A stretch of DNA of 64,000 nucleotides from contig NZ_LMIK01000008.1 of NCBI RefSeq assembly GCF_001428685.1, positions 294,763 to 358,762 on the forward strand. Direction: 5' to 3'. This DNA is from Lysobacter sp. Root76. GTDB taxonomy: Bacteria > Pseudomonadota > Gammaproteobacteria > Xanthomonadales > Xanthomonadaceae. Numbering within the stretch: the stretch's first letter is position 1; the number at the start of each line of letters is the position of its first letter. Shown here in pieces: positions 1-8,015 of the stretch. Both the position numbers and the translations under genes were made by a program. Under the pieces are notes generated by a model, which was given only the letters and a program-made list of their open reading frames with translations, made no database searches and had not been told where the DNA came from.

Positions 1-893
1 TGCGCGACCTCGGCCGGCTCGGCGAGGGCACGACCGAGATGCTCCAGACCACCCACCCGCGCCGCAACCATCCCGCCGAGTTTTCGCTGCGCCCGACCCC
101 CGAGGCGGTGCGCGACGGCGCCGGCCGGGTCCAGCGCGACACCAACGCCGACGGCTGGTTCGACGCTCGCGACGTCGGCGGCGTGCAGGACCTCAACAAC
201 ACCTTCAAGATCCATCGCGGCAGCAACAACAACACCGACTCCGCGGGCTGCCAGACCATCGGCGGCGGCGAGTACGACGCGTTCGTGACCACCGTCCGCG
301 GCAACGAAAACCAGACCCGCTGGCAATACGTGCTGACCTCGGTGGCGCCGGCCCAGCAACAGGAGCGCGCCCAACCCGAAGCCGGCCAGGCGCGGCCGCA
401 GGGCGAGCCCGCGCAACCGCCGGCACGCGAAGGCGCACAGCCGCCCGCGCGAGAGAACGCGCCCAATGGCGAACAGGAACCAGCGCGCCACCCTTCCGAT
501 CCGCGCCATGTCGATCACCGTATGCACGGCCAGATCGACGGCCATGTGCGTGCGCTCGGCGAGCCCTACACGCAGCGCGTCGATGAGATCAACCTGAGCC
601 TGTTGAACGCGGCCAAGATCAACGGCCTGACCCAGGTCGATCATGTGGCGCCGAACCGCGCCACCGATCAACTGCGCGCCGGCGAGATGCTGTTCCTGGT
701 CCAGGGCCGCATGGGCGATCCTGCGGCGCAGCGCGTGGCCTTGTCGGTCGACGTCGCCGCCAACACGCCGGCGCACACCAGCCTGGCGCGATTGGATGCC
801 TTCAACCAGACTGCCGCGCAGGAACCAGCGCTGGCCCAGCCCGCGCAGTCGCAGTCGCAAACCCAGGATTCGCCCGTGCGTCGGATGGGCTGA
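1..893 (+). CDS. X-T4SS antibacterial effector with C-terminal XVIPCD domain (5' end outside window)
   Basis: The frame is open from the first bases, so the true start lies upstream. The visible N-terminal part carries a His (codon near 213) followed by SAGC (Cys codon near 249) in the context IHRG...SAGCQTI. This resembles the His/Ser-x-Gly-Cys signature of L,D-transpeptidase-like or phage peptidoglycan enzymes. A Gln/Pro/Arg-rich linker follows (about 350-485). The C-terminal part (about 486-806), with HPSDPRHVDH, NGLTQVDHV and a Gln-rich tail, matches the layout of the XVIPCD domain, which in Xanthomonadales recruits toxins to the bacteria-killing type IV secretion system. I infer that it is delivered into rival cells and attacks the cell wall. 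The XVIPCD assignment is fairly secure; the enzymatic activity is a guess. The next gene encodes a lipoprotein, as expected for an immunity partner. Confidence 0.8.
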   Translation, partial: RDLGRLGEGTTEMLQTTHPRRNHPAEFSLRPTPEAVRDGAGRVQRDTNADGWFDARDVGGVQDLNNTFKIHRGSNNNTDSAGCQTIGGGEYDAFVTTVRGNENQTRWQYVLTSVAPAQQQERAQPEAGQARPQGEPAQPPAREGAQPPARENAPNGEQEPARHPSDPRHVDHRMHGQIDGHVRALGEPYTQRVDEINLSLLNAAKINGLTQVDHVAPNRATDQLRAGEMLFLVQGRMGDPAAQRVALSVDVAANTPAHTSLARLDAFNQTAAQEPALAQPAQSQSQTQDSPVRRMG

Positions 894-918
894 GCCGATG
901 CGCGAATCAGGAGCGTTC

Positions 919-1782
919 ATGCGTTCGAAACTCGGCCTGCTGTTCGGCCTGCTGTTGGCGGGTTGCGCCAGCACCTCGGTGTCGGCGCCGCGCAACGCCG
1001 GCGAACGCCTGCCGGGCCTGTCCGGGGCGAGCGGACTGCAATCCGACGCAGGCCGCTACCAGGCGGCCCCGGCGGCGATCGCCGAGTTCCTGCTCTCGCT
1101 GCCCACCCGCGACGTGCTGGTGCCGCGCGAACTGCGGCAGCGCTATCTGCAGGGCAAGGCGTACGTGGTCGAGGTCGCCCTCCCCCAGGGCGCCGCGGAT
1201 TATCTGGTCATCGACCAGAACGGACCCAAGTTCGGTTTCTGGCTACGCTCGTTCCAGGGCAGCACGCCAGGCGTGACCGGCTATCTGCTGCAGGTACGCG
1301 CCGCCTGCGGCGACATCGTCGGCGCCAGCTTCAGCGAACCGGCGGCCGAAGCGCAGCGCATCTGCGGCCAGCCGCGCGCCGAATACGTCGATTCCGGATT
1401 GCGCGCCTACCGCATAGTCGCCGGCAAAGCGCCCGTGGACGTGACGCATACCCTGGCCAACCCGAACAAAACCCTGGGCGGCAAACGCCTGCAGCGCTAT
1501 CGCGCGCTGGGCGCCAACGCCGTCGCGATCGACGACAGCCGCCTGGACCGGGTTCCGGCGCTGCGCTGGGTGGTGGAATCCGATCCCGAACAGCCCTTGC
1601 CCGTCGACGACGAGCGCAGCTTCGAGGCCGGCGGCATGGCCCATGGCGGCTTCCTGGTCTGGACCGGCGACCGCTTCATAGTCCGCGACAGCGTCCCGCG
1701 CTCGCTGTGGCCCTGCGCCGCGGACGACCAGGCCCACTGCGCCGATCCGAACAACGACCGCTTCGTGACCCCGGGCAAGTAA
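919..1782 (+). CDS. Lipoprotein, candidate immunity protein for the upstream effector
   Basis: A 287-residue protein with a lipoprotein signal peptide (MRSKLGLLFG...LLAGCAS, lipobox Cys near residue 18). The start at 919 is preferred over the in-frame ATG at 898 because AGGAG lies at good spacing before it. The gene begins 25 bases after the effector stop codon, so the two are probably co-transcribed. Immunity proteins of X-T4SS effectors are typically periplasmic or lipoprotein products encoded directly beside the effector, and this arrangement fits. The body contains three Cys residues outside the lipobox and no domain I recognise. Function is inferred from position and export signal only; it could instead be an unrelated lipoprotein. 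Confidence 0.7.
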   Translation: MRSKLGLLFGLLLAGCASTSVSAPRNAGERLPGLSGASGLQSDAGRYQAAPAAIAEFLLSLPTRDVLVPRELRQRYLQGKAYVVEVALPQGAADYLVIDQNGPKFGFWLRSFQGSTPGVTGYLLQVRAACGDIVGASFSEPAAEAQRICGQPRAEYVDSGLRAYRIVAGKAPVDVTHTLANPNKTLGGKRLQRYRALGANAVAIDDSRLDRVPALRWVVESDPEQPLPVDDERSFEAGGMAHGGFLVWTGDRFIVRDSVPRSLWPCAADDQAHCADPNNDRFVTPGK

Positions 1783-2014
1783 ACGCCCCTGACGCGACCG
1801 GCCGCTGGCCGGTTCGCGCTGAGACTCCTGGGAACACGGCAGCGACCTCCAGCCGGATCGCTCGCCGCAAACAGCGAACACATCGCATCCCCGCGGACGC
1901 CCGGTTCCCGCGCCGGCCGCTTTCGTCGCCCCACGCCCGGTTTCGTCGCCGCCCCCCTATGCCCGGTGCGGCGCGTCGCTATGCTTCATCGCAATAACGC
2001 CGACGGACCACCCC

Positions 2015-3286
2015 GTGATCAAGAGCATCCTGTTCCTAGCCCGCATCATTGCCGCTTGGGTATTGCTGTTCTTCTTCCTGGCCCTGATGTGGTCGGCGCT
2101 GCCCAGCCCGCAAGGCGGCTACCACGGCGACAACGATCCCTGGCCCGTGTTCCTGGTGGGATTCGTGGTCACCGCGTTCGTCATCACCGGTGCGTTCTCG
2201 CACCTGCGCCGGGTGCGCCTGATCGCCGGGCACATCGACGGCGGCACGCTGGCCAACCGCCAGCGCCGCCAAATCGAGGTGCCGTTCGAAGCCGGCGAAA
2301 CCTTCGACCTGCTCGACGCCGCGATCCGCGAACTGCCGCGCAGCGAGGAAATCGAAAGCGCGCGCGACAGCCTGCAGGTACGCGCCAAGGTGCGGCGTCC
2401 CGACACTTACGGCCGACGCCCGCTGGGGCGCTACAACCCGCTCAACTGGTTCAACGTGCCGCGCAACCAGATCCTGGCGATGGTCGCGCCGCGCGCCGGC
2501 AGCGGCAGCGTCACCCTGGTCTGCGAACCCGAAAGCGGCGCGTGGAGCGACTGGTTCCGGGTCGACGACGGCACCAACCTGGAGAACGCCGAGGCGATCT
2601 CGCGAGCGATCACCCGCCGCGTCGCCGAGCGGCGCCGCAACGAACAGGCCGCAGTCGCCCAGACCGTGACCGAGAAGGAACTCACCGTCGCCAAGCTCAA
2701 CCTGCTGCACGCCCAGGTCGAGCCGCACTTCCTCTACAACACCCTGGCCAGCGCGCAGTACCTGACCCGCAGCGATCCGGCGCGCGCCGACGAGATGCTC
2801 GGCCATCTGATCCAGTACCTGCGCCACTCGCTGCCGCGCACCGAGGATTCGATGTCGACGCTGGGCGAGGAACTCGAACGTGCCCTGGCCTACCTGGAGA
2901 TCCTGCGCATCCGCATGGGCCCGCGCCTGTCGCTGCAGATCGACGTGCCGGAGATCCTGCGCGCCACGCCGCTGCCGCCGATGATGCTGCAGACCCTGGT
3001 CGAGAATGCGATCAAGCACGGCCTGGAACCGCGCAGCGGCGGCGGCATGGTCTGGATCCTGGCCCGTCGCGACGGCGCCAACGTCGCGGTCACGGTGGCC
3101 GACGACGGCGAAGGCTTCGGCAGCCAGCCCGGCGGCACCGGCATCGGCCTGAAGAACGTGCGCGAACGCTTGCGACTGCTCTACGGCAACGACGCGTCGC
3201 TGGCCGTGGTCGCCAATTTCCCCAACGGCGTGGCCGCGACCATCACGGTCCCCGCCGCTTTTCATCGAGACGCACATCATGGCTAA
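2015..3286 (+). CDS. LytS/YehU-type sensor histidine kinase
   Basis: A 423-residue inner-membrane kinase with two hydrophobic segments near residues 7-28 and 46-63, then a cytoplasmic region. The His_kinase core has VEPHFLYN (phospho-acceptor His near residue 238), and the ATPase has an N-box LVENAIKHG (near 329), DDGEGFG and GTGIGLKN. The family phosphorylates LytTR response regulators, and one starts inside the end of this gene. The start is GTG at 2015 and no strong ribosome site is visible. The last 8 bases overlap the next start codon, which indicates translational coupling. The signal sensed is unknown; no large periplasmic domain is present. Confidence 0.9.
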   Translation: MIKSILFLARIIAAWVLLFFFLALMWSALPSPQGGYHGDNDPWPVFLVGFVVTAFVITGAFSHLRRVRLIAGHIDGGTLANRQRRQIEVPFEAGETFDLLDAAIRELPRSEEIESARDSLQVRAKVRRPDTYGRRPLGRYNPLNWFNVPRNQILAMVAPRAGSGSVTLVCEPESGAWSDWFRVDDGTNLENAEAISRAITRRVAERRRNEQAAVAQTVTEKELTVAKLNLLHAQVEPHFLYNTLASAQYLTRSDPARADEMLGHLIQYLRHSLPRTEDSMSTLGEELERALAYLEILRIRMGPRLSLQIDVPEILRATPLPPMMLQTLVENAIKHGLEPRSGGGMVWILARRDGANVAVTVADDGEGFGSQPGGTGIGLKNVRERLRLLYGNDASLAVVANFPNGVAATITVPAAFHRDAHHG

Positions 3287-4046
3287 GGCCGTCATCGCCG
3301 AAGACGAAGCACTGTTGCGCCAGGCCCTGGTGGATCTGCTGGCCCAGGCCTGGCCGGAGCTGGAAGTGATCGTGGAATGCGAGGACGGCGCCGAGGCGCT
3401 GGAGGCCATCGCCACGCACCAGCCCGAGGTCGCCTTCCTCGACATCCGCATGCCGGGACTGAGCGGACTGGAAGTGGCGGCGGCCGCAGCCGAAGCGGGT
3501 CCGCGGACCCGCATCGTGTTCGTCACCGCCTACGATCAATATGCGGTCGACGCCTTCGAGCGCGGTGCGATCGACTACCTGCTCAAGCCGATCGCCCCCG
3601 AGCGCCTGGCCGCCACGGTCAAGCGCCTGCAGGCCAGCCGTGCCGGCGACAACCCGGATGCGGCGGAGTTGGCCGCGCTGTTGCGCCGGCTCGGCGCCGA
3701 GCTGCCGCGGCCGGAAGCGCCCGCGCTGACCTGGATCACCGCCAGCGCCGGCCGCGAGACCCGTCTGATCCTGATCGACGACGTCGCCTATTTCCGCGCC
3801 GACCACAAGTACACCACCGTAGTCACCGCCGACGGCGAAGCGCTGTTGCGCACGCCGATCCGCGAACTGCTGTCGATGCTGGACCCGAATGCGTTCAAGC
3901 AGATCCATCGTTCGACCATCGTCAACCTGAAAGCGATCGCGGCGATCATGCGCGACGACAGCGGCCGCGGCACGGTGCGGCTGAAACAGCGCCCGGAAAC
4001 GCTCAGCGTGAGTCAGCCCTTCATGGCGCTGTTCCGGCACATGTAG
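3279..4046 (+). CDS. LytTR-family response regulator
   Basis: A 255-residue regulator. The N-terminal receiver has the acidic start AEDE, the phospho-acceptor Asp55 in FLDIRMPG and Lys near 103 in LLKPI. A linker leads to a LytTR DNA-binding domain (about residues 145-250, with FKQIHRSTIVN). LytTR proteins bind direct repeats in promoters and activate transcription. It overlaps the kinase gene by 8 bases and is certainly its partner. Targets are not evident. The small lipoprotein gene downstream could belong to the same transcript, but 114 bases separate them. Confidence 0.92.
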   Translation: MAKAVIAEDEALLRQALVDLLAQAWPELEVIVECEDGAEALEAIATHQPEVAFLDIRMPGLSGLEVAAAAAEAGPRTRIVFVTAYDQYAVDAFERGAIDYLLKPIAPERLAATVKRLQASRAGDNPDAAELAALLRRLGAELPRPEAPALTWITASAGRETRLILIDDVAYFRADHKYTTVVTADGEALLRTPIRELLSMLDPNAFKQIHRSTIVNLKAIAAIMRDDSGRGTVRLKQRPETLSVSQPFMALFRHM

Positions 4047-4160
4047 TCCGGCACAAGCAGTCCGACATGGAGCCGCGCCGCAAACGGCTCCGATCCGCAG
4101 TTCCGTCGCATGCGACCGCGTCGCGTGCCGGCGGCGTACGCCCACGCTCCGAGGTGCTGT

Positions 4161-4562
4161 ATGCGCAACCTGATCGCCATGCTCTATTTCCTGTGCGCGC
4201 TGCTCGGCTGCGACACCGGCGGCACCACCCTGGTCACGCGAACCAGCATCGACGGCCACGACACCCTGCATGCCCGCAGCCGCATGCGGGCCGGTATCGG
4301 CCGCTTCGAGTGCATCGCCAGCGACAGCGGTCACTGCCACTACGCCCTGTTCGCGCACGAATGCCCGCCGAACCGGCCCGAATGCCGCGCCGAGCCCTTC
4401 GAACGTTTCAGCATGACCGCCGGCGGCAGCCGCGAGATCGTCGGCCTGCCCGCGCGCTTCGACCTGTGCGTGAGCCGCAAGGCGGCGGCGCTGAGCCCGG
4501 ATTGCAAGTTTCTGCAAGCCGAGGGCTCGGTCGCCGCGGCCGCCGCTTCGGAGGCGCAATGA
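4161..4562 (+). CDS. Small Cys-rich lipoprotein, unknown function
   Basis: A 133-residue protein that begins with a lipoprotein signal (MRNLIAMLYFLCALLGCDTGG, lipobox LLGC). An upstream in-frame ATG at 4110 would place a charged extension before the signal, so 4161 is chosen; a GAGGTG ribosome site precedes it. The mature part has eight or so Cys residues (for example CIASDSGHCHY, CPPNRPEC, FDLC, DCKF), suggesting disulfides in the periplasm. The C-terminus is Ala-rich. No domain is recognised. It follows the LytS/LytTR pair on the same strand and may be one of its targets, but nothing in the sequence shows this. Confidence 0.7.
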   Translation: MRNLIAMLYFLCALLGCDTGGTTLVTRTSIDGHDTLHARSRMRAGIGRFECIASDSGHCHYALFAHECPPNRPECRAEPFERFSMTAGGSREIVGLPARFDLCVSRKAAALSPDCKFLQAEGSVAAAAASEAQ

Positions 4563-4850
4563 ACATAGCCGCTGCGAATACCTCCGGCCTGCGTGGCGGG
4601 CTCGCCGCCGATCGGCATCGCGGCCTGGTTCCTGGCGCGGCGCCTGCGCGCGCATGAGCGCCTGCCGACGCGGTGCGCGCGGCGCCGCATCGGTCCGCCG
4701 CGAGGCCTGAGTCGAAGCCGATCCGCGCGTGCCGCCTGAGCGGCCACCGCGACCCCGCGCGAGTTCCAGCGGCCAGTCGCGCCGCGGCCTGCGGCCGCCG
4801 CCACCGGGCCGCGTCGCCCCCGCCTCTCATCGAATTCGCAAAAACAGCGC
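4563..4850 (+). other. Gene-poor stretch with a short ORF that looks frame-broken
   Basis: An ATG overlaps the stop of the preceding lipoprotein gene (ATGA at 4559-4562) and reads 32 codons to a stop ending at 4657. A shift of frame inside it would give a hydrophobic stretch ending AAWFLARRLRAHERL, as in the end of a small membrane protein. It may be a decayed gene or chance. The rest of the stretch to the ArsR promoter shows nothing I can support. Confidence 0.25.
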
Positions 4851-4908
4851 TTGACGCCGGCCTCGTCTGGATATATATAACCCACAAGTTATGTAACTTG
4901 TAGGTTAT
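4851..4908 (+). promoter_or_regulatory. ArsR-gene promoter with overlapping operator palindrome
   Basis: TTGACG at 4851-4856 and TATATA at 4874-4879 are separated by exactly 17 bases, a strong sigma-70 promoter. An inverted repeat with 15-base arms (4877-4891 and 4894-4908, one mismatch, two-base centre; arm ATAACCCACAAGTTA) overlaps the -10 element and the start point and ends four bases before the ArsR ATG. This is the expected geometry for autorepression by the encoded ArsR protein. The A/T richness stands out sharply from the surroundings. No clear Shine-Dalgarno fits between operator and ATG, so the leader is very short or the operator doubles as leader. Confidence 0.75.
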
Positions 4909-4912
4909 CAAA

Positions 4913-5269
4913 ATGCAGCCGCAACGTCTCGACGCCACCTTCGCCGCCCTGGCCGATCCCACGCGACGGGCGATCCTCGCCCGCCTCGCCAGCGGCGAAG
5001 CCACGGTGACCGAACTGGCCGAGCCGTTCGCCATGAGCCAGCCGGCGATCTCCAAGCACCTCAAGGTGCTCGAACACGCCGGCCTCATCAGCCGCGGCCG
5101 CGATGCGCAGCGCCGCCCCTGCCGGATCGAAGCGCAGCCGCTGGCCGAAGCCAACGTCTGGCTGGAGCACTACCGCCGGATATGGGAACAGAACTATCAG
5201 CGCCTCGACGCGCTGCTCGGCGAAATGCAGGCCGAACAGCGACCCACACCACGCAGGAAAAAACCCTAA
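4913..5269 (+). CDS. ArsR-family transcriptional repressor
   Basis: A 118-residue winged-helix protein. The N-terminal signature LADPTRRAILARL and the recognition region VTELAEPFAMSQPAISKHL (about residues 31-50) are typical of the ArsR subfamily paired with SRPBCC (AHSA1) genes. No metal-binding Cys motif of the ArsR/SmtB type is visible, so a non-metal signal is likely. It sits directly behind a palindromic operator within its own promoter and 12 bases before an SRPBCC gene; the two form an operon that is probably self-repressed. The Arg/Lys-rich C-terminus (PRRKKP) is unremarkable. Confidence 0.92.
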   Translation: MQPQRLDATFAALADPTRRAILARLASGEATVTELAEPFAMSQPAISKHLKVLEHAGLISRGRDAQRRPCRIEAQPLAEANVWLEHYRRIWEQNYQRLDALLGEMQAEQRPTPRRKKP

Positions 5270-5281
5270 GGAATCCCGCCC

Positions 5282-5779
5282 ATGCACGCCCATAACGCCC
5301 TCAGCCTCACCGCCCCCGGCGAACGCGAGATCGTGATCACGCGCGCGTTCGACGCGCCGCGCGAACTGGTGTTCGACGCCCTGACCAAACCCGAGTTGCT
5401 CAAGCGCTGGTTCCACGGCCCCGACGGCTGGACCCTGAGCGTATGCGAAGTCGACCTGCGCGTCGGCGGCGCCTACCGCTTCGTCTGGAACGGCCCGGAA
5501 GGCGTGGAGATGGGTCTGGGCGGCGTGCACCGCGAGATCGAACGGCCGCAACGCATCGTCCGCACCGAGCGATTCGACCAGGACTGGACCGGCGGCGAAA
5601 CCGTCGGCACCGCGGTGCTGAGCGAACGCGACGGCAAGACCACCCTGGTCACCACGGTGGTCTACGCCTCACGCGAGGCCCGCGACGGCGCGCTCGCCAG
5701 CAACATGGAACAGGGCATCGCCGCCGGTTACGACAAGCTCGACGCGTTCCTGGCCGGCGCTGCGCAGGCAATGGGCTGA
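5282..5779 (+). CDS. SRPBCC (AHSA1-type START-like) domain protein
   Basis: A 165-residue single-domain protein of the AHSA1 group within the SRPBCC fold. It shows [26 protein letters not shown] near the N-terminus and the segment VGGAYRFVW. Such proteins bind hydrophobic ligands in a deep pocket and are very commonly encoded right after an ArsR repressor, as here (12-base gap, AAGGA ribosome site). The ligand and the physiological role are unknown. It probably shares the ArsR promoter and its control. Downstream genes on the same strand (a membrane protein and a glyoxalase-fold protein) may extend the operon. Confidence 0.88.
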   Translation: MHAHNALSLTAPGEREIVITRAFDAPRELVFDALTKPELLKRWFHGPDGWTLSVCEVDLRVGGAYRFVWNGPEGVEMGLGGVHREIERPQRIVRTERFDQDWTGGETVGTAVLSERDGKTTLVTTVVYASREARDGALASNMEQGIAAGYDKLDAFLAGAAQAMG

Positions 5780-5864
5780 GCGCGTGGACCGAACTCGCAC
5801 GCGGGCCGCTGCGCCCGCGTCCTCTCTCGCAGTTCCCGATCGCGCGCGGCGCGAAGGCGAATCC

Positions 5865-6287
5865 ATGAACGCTCAAACTACAACTTCCGTACAACCGCGG
5901 CGGCGCCTGGGGCGCAGCATCGGCGCGGTGCTGCTCGGCCTGATCGCGGTGATAGTGCTGTCCACCGTCACCGACCAGGTCATGCATTCCACCGGCGTGT
6001 TCCCGCCGCAGGGCCAAGCGATGAGCACCGGCCTGTGGCTGCTCGCGCTCGGCTACCGCGCGGTTTACACCGTGTTCGGCGGTTATCTCAGCGCGCGCCT
6101 CGCGCCCTACCGGCCGATGGCGCATGTGTGGACCTTGGGCCTGATCGGCACCGTGTTCGGCATTGCCGGCGTGGTCGCGACCTGGGGCATGGGTCCCAAG
6201 TTCGGCCCGCTCTGGTATCCGATCCTGGTCGCGGTCACCGGCCTGCCCTGCTGCCTGATCGGCGGCCTGCTGTTGCGCCGTCGTTGA
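5865..6287 (+). CDS. Small inner-membrane protein, unknown function
   Basis: A 140-residue protein with about four predicted membrane helices: residues near 20-40 ([17 protein letters not shown]), a central pair around [22 protein letters not shown] and [20 protein letters not shown], and a final one before LLLRRR. The start at 5865 is chosen over the in-frame 5784 because GAAGGCGA precedes it and the longer form adds a charged tail typical of non-coding sequence. It resembles uncharacterised membrane proteins of similar length in proteobacteria. It lies between the ArsR-SRPBCC pair and a VOC gene on the same strand with gaps of 85 and 39 bases. Confidence 0.75.
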   Translation: MNAQTTTSVQPRRRLGRSIGAVLLGLIAVIVLSTVTDQVMHSTGVFPPQGQAMSTGLWLLALGYRAVYTVFGGYLSARLAPYRPMAHVWTLGLIGTVFGIAGVVATWGMGPKFGPLWYPILVAVTGLPCCLIGGLLLRRR

Positions 6288-6326
6288 AACCCGCCGCACG
6301 TCGCTCACCCAACCGGAGATGCACGC

Positions 6327-6698
6327 ATGTTCAGGAAGGTCGCGTTCACCATGTACCCGATCCGCGACGTGCCGCGCGCACGCAAGTTCTACGAAGAGAC
6401 CTTCGGCCTCAAGCCGGGCTCCAGCGGCAACCGGGGCGATAACTGGTGGATCGAATACGACCTGCCGGACGGCGGCTGCCTGGCGCTGACCAACTTCGTC
6501 CCCGACGCGCCCAGCGACGCCGCCGGCGGCACCATCGCATTGGAAGTCGAAGACCTCGACGCTCTGATCGCCGACCTCAAGGGCAAGGGCGTGAGCTTCA
6601 AGAGCGACATCATCCACAGCCCGGTCTGCCGCATGGCGGTGTGCCTGGACAGCGAAGGCAATTCGATCCTGCTGCACCAACTCAAGCCCAAGGCCTGA
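6327..6698 (+). CDS. VOC-family (glyoxalase/bleomycin-resistance fold) protein
   Basis: A 123-residue protein covering one vicinal-oxygen-chelate unit. It has the typical opening [22 protein letters not shown], a central [19 protein letters not shown] and the C-terminal strand [18 protein letters not shown] proteins bind metal and act as dioxygenases, isomerases, glutathione transferases or drug-binding proteins; which applies here cannot be told. A CGGAG ribosome site precedes the ATG. It ends the plus-strand run that starts with the ArsR gene, followed by a hairpin at 6717-6740 that separates it from the convergent serine hydrolase gene. Confidence 0.88.
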   Translation: MFRKVAFTMYPIRDVPRARKFYEETFGLKPGSSGNRGDNWWIEYDLPDGGCLALTNFVPDAPSDAAGGTIALEVEDLDALIADLKGKGVSFKSDIIHSPVCRMAVCLDSEGNSILLHQLKPKA

Positions 6699-6716
6699 AT
6701 CCAGGATCGAACCGCA

Positions 6717-6740
6717 GGCCGGACGCGCGCGCGTCCGGCC
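6717..6740. terminator. Hairpin between convergent genes
   Basis: A perfect 10-base stem, GGCCGGACGC (6717-6726) and GCGTCCGGCC (6731-6740), with a four-base loop. It lies between the stop codons of the VOC gene (plus) and the serine hydrolase gene (minus). No T-tract follows on either side, so it may act only as a weak or Rho-assisted terminator, or protect mRNA ends. Confidence 0.55.
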
Positions 6741-6749
6741 GATGCCGGT

Positions 6750-7841
6750 TCAATGCGCCGACGCGCCGACATGCCTCGCGATCTGCGCGACGAATTCGTC
6801 GAGATCGGCGGTGCCGGCGTTGCCCAGGATCACCACGCTGATGCGCGGTTCGATCACGCGCAGCAACTGGGTGCGCGCGCCCATGATCTGGCCGGGGCGC
6901 TTGGCCACTTTCAGCCTGCGCCCGCCGATTTTCATCTCGTAGCTCCACAGGCCGTAACCGTAATCGTCCAGGCCCGGACGCAGCATGCGCGCGAGCGAGT
7001 CCGCGCCGATCAGGCGGCCGCCGTAGAGCGCGTCGGCGAAGGTCGCCAGGTCCTGCGCGCTGGAATACATCGCACCGGCGGCGTACCAGTTTTCCGGATA
7101 CGCAGGCAGGTCCGGCGCCATCGCGCCCAGGTCGTCGCGCTGGAAATAGGTATCGGCCAATCGCTCGACCACGACGCCCTGGCGCAGCAGACCGGTGTCG
7201 GCCAGGCCCAGCGGCTGCAGGATGCGCTCGCGCAGCGCCTGTTCGTAGCTCTGCCCGCTCACGCGCTCGACGATCTTGCCCAACACGATGTAGTCGCAGT
7301 TGTTGTAGTCGAACGCGCGCCCCGGCTCGGCGACGAGCTTGCCGCTGCAGTACTGCGACAGCAGCGCGTCGCTGCTGTGCGGCAGCTGGTACACCGGCAG
7401 GCCGTCGCGGATCGCGGTCTGGGCATCCTTGACGGTGTCGAGGTTGCTGAGACCGGAAGTGTGGTTGAGCAACTGGTGCAGGCTGATCCGATGCGCGCCC
7501 TCGCCGCGGTAGTCGGGCAGGTAGGCGTCGATGCTGCGCTCCAGATCGAGCTTGCCCTGGTCGCGCAACTGCAAGATCAGCACCGCGGTGAAGGTCTTGG
7601 TGATCGAGGCGATCTTGTAGCGGGTCTGCGGCGTGTTGGGCACGCCGAACGGCAGGTTGGCCAGACCGAAGCTGTGCAGGTACTCGGTCCTGCCGTCGCG
7701 CGCGATCAGCACGGTGCCGCTGAAGTCGTGGCTCCTGGCGTAGTCGGCGACGAAGGCATCGATGGTCGGCGCGGCGGTGGGCGCCGCCGCGGCAGCGGTG
7801 GGCGGCCAAAGCAGGGCCAGGCTCAGCAGCAGGGATTTCAT
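6750..7841 (-). CDS. Secreted serine hydrolase, class C beta-lactamase family
   Basis: A 363-residue protein with a Sec signal peptide (about residues 1-20, ending AAAAAP). The penicillin-binding fold is shown by the catalytic tetrad SITK (Ser79, Lys82), HTSGL and YNN (Tyr179-Asn181). The third motif appears as RPG near the C-terminus rather than KTG, as in many esterase-like members. The family includes AmpC, D-aminopeptidases and esterases; substrate cannot be set from sequence. The start at 7841 has GGAG upstream, whereas the longer frame to 8003 adds a Pro-rich stretch before the signal peptide. It follows the LytTR regulator gene on the same strand but after 174 bases. Confidence 0.87.
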   Translation of the reverse strand: MKSLLLSLALLWPPTAAAAAPTAAPTIDAFVADYARSHDFSGTVLIARDGRTEYLHSFGLANLPFGVPNTPQTRYKIASITKTFTAVLILQLRDQGKLDLERSIDAYLPDYRGEGAHRISLHQLLNHTSGLSNLDTVKDAQTAIRDGLPVYQLPHSSDALLSQYCSGKLVAEPGRAFDYNNCDYIVLGKIVERVSGQSYEQALRERILQPLGLADTGLLRQGVVVERLADTYFQRDDLGAMAPDLPAYPENWYAAGAMYSSAQDLATFADALYGGRLIGADSLARMLRPGLDDYGYGLWSYEMKIGGRRLKVAKRPGQIMGARTQLLRVIEPRISVVILGNAGTADLDEFVAQIARHVGASAH

Positions 7842-8015
7842 CGGCGGCTCCGGTGTGTGCGGGACGCCCGGCCGCATGCGGGCGGCCGCCGTCCCCGGGC
7901 TCGGCACGCAAGGCGCCAAGGTCGGGACCGGAGATACCGGCGCCGCGCCGGCGGTTGCAGCAGGTCGACGGCCGACCCGGAGCGGCCCGCCCGACGAGGC
8001 CATGGGGCGGAAGCC

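Noticed and set aside
4340..5154. Minus-strand Arg-rich frames across the ArsR region
   Set aside because: They are shadows of the lipoprotein and ArsR genes and have no ribosome sites.
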